Source of the DNA: Betaproteobacteria bacterium
GTDB lineage: Bacteria; Pseudomonadota; Gammaproteobacteria; Burkholderiales; Thiobacillaceae
Length of the DNA stretch: 34,994 nucleotides
Reading direction: 5' to 3'
NCBI GenBank assembly: GCA_020061585.1
Contig: JAGUXX010000319.1
Coordinates: forward strand, 1-34,994
In this document: positions 32,282 to 34,994 of the stretch, piece by piece
How positions within the stretch are numbered: the stretch's first letter is position 1
Layout of the letters: the number at the start of each line of letters is the position of its first letter
The notes under the pieces: generated by a model
Database searches by the model: none
What the model was told of the DNA's origin: nothing
Seen by the model: the letters and a program-made list of their open reading frames with translations, nothing else
Translations under genes and position numbers: made by a program

Positions 32282-32754
32282 TACCACTCCCTGTGGGCAA
32301 CGCCGTTGAGGCCGGTTTTTTCCGACAACGAGAATACGTCGAACACATCCTCGCCTTCGCTCGGGTCATCGGGCGGGCTTGCGTAGCTGCGCTTGCCCCA
32401 GGTTTCCGCGGCTGACGCGGATGCATCCGGGTAGAACGGGTCGCGCGGCAGGCGGCGCAGGAAGTACAGCGGGCGATTGTCCGGCCGGGTCGCGTCGGAT
32501 ACGCCGCTGACCAGGCTGTCCAGATCGGGCGGATAGCCTGTGGCATCCTGGGCGACCAGAATTTTCTTGTCGATCACGGCCTGATGGTAGGCGTCGATGG
32601 CGCCGCGTATCTCGCGCAGGCCGGCGCGCAGTTCGGCTTCCTTTTCGCGCTGCGCGGTCACTTGCAGCATCGGCAACGCCATGGTCGCCAGCACCCCGAG
32701 GATGGCCACGGTGATAACCAGCTCGATCAGCGTGAAGCCGCGCGCGGCTCGCAT
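32281..32754 (-). CDS. Type II secretion/type IV pseudopilin
   Basis: 157 residues with MRAARG|FTLIELVITVAILGVLATM at the N-terminus, the type III signal of pseudopilins with Glu at +5. The globular part contains GLREIRGAIDAYHQAVIDKK, GYPPDLDSLVSGV, LYFLRRLPRDPFYPD and WGKRSY. The LRRLPRDPF stretch is GspG-like as in its neighbour, but the sequence is longer and distinct, so it is a diverged paralogue. The ATG at 32754 follows a TTG at 32757. The prepilin peptidase needed to process it is not in the window. Confidence 0.88.
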   Translation of the reverse strand: MRAARGFTLIELVITVAILGVLATMALPMLQVTAQREKEAELRAGLREIRGAIDAYHQAVIDKKILVAQDATGYPPDLDSLVSGVSDATRPDNRPLYFLRRLPRDPFYPDASASAAETWGKRSYASPPDDPSEGEDVFDVFSLSEKTGLNGVAHREW

Positions 32755-32770
32755 CAACGCCGGCTCCGGC

Positions 32771-34693
32771 TCACTGCCGCGGATCCTGCGCCGGTTCCGG
32801 CGGCTCGGTCGGCGCGGCTTCCGGCTCCGGATCCACCGGTTCGGTTGGCGGATTCGGGCGGACCAGATTGAGCGCCGGGCGCAAACGGATGGGCTGGCCG
32901 GTAACGGTTGCCTCGGTACCGGCGAAGAACTCCGCGTCGGCCAGTTCCGGCCGCTCGATGTTGCGCAGGATGCGTGGCGTGATCAGCAGGACGATTTCCG
33001 ACTTGCTTTTTTCGTCACGATTGCTGGAAAACAGTCGACCGAGCAGCGGAATGTCGCCCAGGCCGGGAATCTTGCTGGCGCTGGCGCGGTCCTCGTCGGA
33101 AATCAGCCCGGCCAGCACCTGGGTTTCACCATCTTTCAGGCGCAACGTGGTGGTGGCGTTGCGACTGCCCAACTGGTAGGTCAGCGTGCCGGTGGCGGTC
33201 TTGATCTGCTGCACGATGTTGGACACTTCCAGACCGACCTTGATGCCGACCTCGCCCTCCAGATAGACCTGCGGTTCCACATCCAGCTTGAGGCCGACAT
33301 CGAGGAAGCTGACTGATTCGGAGGTGACGCCGGTGGAGGTGACGTTGGAGGTGATCACCGGCACCTTGTCGCCGACGTGCACCTTGGCCTTCTCCCTGTT
33401 CTTCACCCGGATGCGCGGATTGGCGAGCAGGTTGACGTCGCCGTCGGTCTTGTTGGCGACGACGCCCGGCGGCGTATTCATCAGGATGCTGCCGGAACCG
33501 AGGTTTTTGAGGATGCTCAAGGTCTGCGGCACGTCGATGTAGCTTGGCGTGCTGGAAATCGTGTTCCCGGACGAATCAAGTATGTTGTTGTTGACCCGCT
33601 CCTTGCTCAACACGCTCAACGAAGTCGGCCACTGCACGCCCAACTCGGTCAACTTGCTGCGCTTCACTTCCAGTATTTCCACTTCCAGCATCACTTCCGG
33701 TTCCGGCAGATCGGCCAGACGCACCAGCTTCTCGGCGATACGCACCGCCTCGGGGGTATCGCGCACCACCACCATGTTGAGTTTCTCGTCGACATGCACA
33801 TCCTTGGTCTTGGTCATCGTCTTGATCAGCGCCATGGTCTGCTTGGCATCGGCGTTGGCCAGGAAAAATGCGCGCACCACCATGTCCTGGTAGTCGCGCT
33901 GCTTGGCCGGCTGGTTGGGATAGATCAGCAGCGAGTTGCCGTTGAGCACCTTGCGCGCCAACTGGTTGGAAACCAGCAGCATGTCGAGGGCGTCGACGAT
34001 GGCGGTGGCGCGGGCGAATACACTGGTTCTCTGGTCAAGGCGAACATCCTTGTCGAACACGAAATTGAGCTCGGATTGGCGCGCCAGCGCATCGAACACC
34101 ACCTTCAGCGGGGTGTCGCGGAACTCCAGCGTCACCGAGCGGCGATAGTTGGCGGCGAGTTGCGGTAATTCGAAGCCGCGCGGTCGTCCGGCCTGCGCCT
34201 CCACCTTGTTCAGCAGCGCCTGCGCCTCGGCATGCGCCGGTTCCCGCGCCAGTACGCCGCGCAGCTTGTTGCGCGCGGTTTCCACATCGTTGCCGCTGAT
34301 GGCATTGCGCGCCTCGCGCAACAAGACCTGGTTGCGCTGGGCGGTTTCCACCGCCGCCAGACCGGCCGTGGCGCGGCTGTTCTGCGGGTGGCGGTCGAGC
34401 ACTTCGTGGAACCAGGCCCGGGCCTGGTCGAATTGACCGGCGCGCAACGCCGCGTCGGCTTCCGCCAGCCGGCCGGCAAGGTACAGCTCCAATTGCCGCA
34501 GGTAGGCGGTGCGAAACTGCAGGTCGTCGGGATGCTCGCGCATGCCTTGTTCGAGTTGCGCCAGACCTTCGCGCGGCTTGCCTTCGGCGATCAGAAGCTG
34601 GCCCTTTTTCAGGGCGGCATCACTGGCGCAGCCAGCCAGCAGAACCAGGGTAAGCAGGGCGACGAGCGAACGACGCAGCGGGTTGGTGATCAT
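32771..34693 (-). CDS. GspD/PilQ-family lipoprotein secretin with TPR-like N-terminus
   Basis: 640 residues. A lipoprotein signal ends LVLLAGC with the lipidated C22. A TPR-like helical region follows (about 25-180: GQLLIAEGKPREGLAQLEQG; FDQARAWFHEVLDRHP). STN domain: VTLEFRDTPLKVVFDALARQ. Secretin N domains: YQDMVVRAFFLANADA and VHVDEKLNMVVVRDTP. Secretin channel: PEVMLEVEILEVKR, NPRIRVKNREKAKVHVGDKV, LKDGETQVLAGLISDEDR, IPGLGDIPLLGRLFSS, EIVLLITPRILR. A proline/glutamate-rich tail ends it. It forms the outer-membrane pore for the pseudopilus system. The ATG at 34693 starts the lipoprotein signal; a longer frame reaches 34777 without one. It overlaps the upstream gene by ATGA. Confidence 0.93.
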   Translation of the reverse strand: MITNPLRRSLVALLTLVLLAGCASDAALKKGQLLIAEGKPREGLAQLEQGMREHPDDLQFRTAYLRQLELYLAGRLAEADAALRAGQFDQARAWFHEVLDRHPQNSRATAGLAAVETAQRNQVLLREARNAISGNDVETARNKLRGVLAREPAHAEAQALLNKVEAQAGRPRGFELPQLAANYRRSVTLEFRDTPLKVVFDALARQSELNFVFDKDVRLDQRTSVFARATAIVDALDMLLVSNQLARKVLNGNSLLIYPNQPAKQRDYQDMVVRAFFLANADAKQTMALIKTMTKTKDVHVDEKLNMVVVRDTPEAVRIAEKLVRLADLPEPEVMLEVEILEVKRSKLTELGVQWPTSLSVLSKERVNNNILDSSGNTISSTPSYIDVPQTLSILKNLGSGSILMNTPPGVVANKTDGDVNLLANPRIRVKNREKAKVHVGDKVPVITSNVTSTGVTSESVSFLDVGLKLDVEPQVYLEGEVGIKVGLEVSNIVQQIKTATGTLTYQLGSRNATTTLRLKDGETQVLAGLISDEDRASASKIPGLGDIPLLGRLFSSNRDEKSKSEIVLLITPRILRNIERPELADAEFFAGTEATVTGQPIRLRPALNLVRPNPPTEPVDPEPEAAPTEPPEPAQDPRQ

Positions 34694-34994
34694 GGTTGGA
34701 TTCTCAGTTTGCGTTGTTGGTCCAGCGGCAAATAGGTGAAGTCGAGGCTGTCCGCGTCCACCTTGTCCAGGCGCCACTGCTCCAGGTGCTGGCCCGCTGT
34801 GGCCTGGATCAGGCGCTCGCCGATGGCCAGGAACACGGTCTCGCCGGCGCTGTCGGCCCAGCGGCCGTGGTATTTGAATGGCAACGGCGGCGCCATCGGC
34901 GGCGGCGGTGGAGTCTGCGCGACGACCTCGACCGGTGGTGGCGGTGGTGGCGGGCGCCAGGAAGTCGCGGGAAACAGGTCCGCGCCGCCACCCG
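34690..34994 (-). CDS. C-terminal part of a proline-rich GspC/PilP-like secretion protein (partial)
   Basis: The frame is open to the window edge and the start is outside. The visible 101 residues run DLFPATSWRP, seven prolines in a row, VEVVAQT, five more prolines, then APPLPFKYHGRWADSAGETV and FLAIGERLIQATAGQHLEQW, ending QQRKLRIQP. A PPLPF[KR]Y-x-G-R core behind a proline-rich spacer is typical of the small periplasmic partner (GspC/PilP-like) encoded just before secretin genes. It probably links the inner-membrane assembly platform to the secretin. Family assignment is by pattern and position. Confidence 0.65.
   Translation of the reverse strand, partial: GGGADLFPATSWRPPPPPPPVEVVAQTPPPPPMAPPLPFKYHGRWADSAGETVFLAIGERLIQATAGQHLEQWRLDKVDADSLDFTYLPLDQQRKLRIQP

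Noticed and set aside
34898-34960. Short tandem CCG/CCA-type repeats at the right edge
   Set aside because: They encode the polyproline spacer of the partial secretion protein and need no separate explanation.

Overview
The window looks like a chromosomal segment of a GC-rich betaproteobacterium (a Nitrosomonadales, Rhodocyclales or methylotroph-like lineage is the best guess). This rests on the PEP-CTERM tails, an EpsE/F/G/I/L + exosortase B gene set of the methanolan type, and the codon use; no rRNA or other taxonomic marker is present.

Left part (1-6392, + strand): a cluster of exported proteins. The tail of a type I secretion substrate is cut by the window edge. Four PEP-CTERM proteins follow: an unknown one, an SdiA-regulated/beta-propeller-like one, a lamin-tail-domain one and a short unknown one. 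Between the third and fourth lies a large 5'-nucleotidase-type metallophosphatase that has a Sec signal peptide and an RTX/type I secretion tail. The four PEP-CTERM tails are nearly identical even at DNA level. A decayed fifth copy of the signal-peptide end sits at about 6152.

Middle part (6393-8792, + strand): wecB and wecC, which make UDP-ManNAcA from UDP-GlcNAc. They converge on the long minus-strand locus across a MITE/REP-like palindromic repeat (8888-8993).

Right part (9022-34994, all minus strand, so read from right to left): first a GspC/PilP-like protein (cut by the edge), a lipoprotein secretin and two GspG-like pseudopilins, i.e. part of a type II secretion/type IV pilus-like system. 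Next come epsL, epsE, epsF, epsG, exosortase B (xrtB) and epsI, then a Wzy/ligase-like polymerase, a sulfotransferase, two glycosyltransferases, a MurJ/Wzx-like flippase, a methyltransferase, a methyltransferase remnant, a glycosyltransferase, a second sulfotransferase, a further glycosyltransferase, a hexapeptide acyltransferase, two heparinase II/III-type proteins and a WecG/TagA glycosyltransferase. Many neighbours overlap by ATGA or TAATG, which points to translational coupling.

How it may work together (inference): WecB/WecC supply an acidic aminosugar, and WecG plus four other glycosyltransferases build a repeat unit. The sulfotransferases, acyltransferase and methyltransferase decorate it; the flippase and polymerase move and polymerise it; EpsF/EpsG/EpsE/EpsL set chain length and export it. 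The heparinase-type lyases trim or recycle it. EpsI and exosortase B would process the PEP-CTERM proteins, coupling them to the exopolysaccharide. No initiating polyprenyl-phosphate sugar transferase was found in the window. No tRNA, rRNA, CRISPR, transposase or phage gene was seen.
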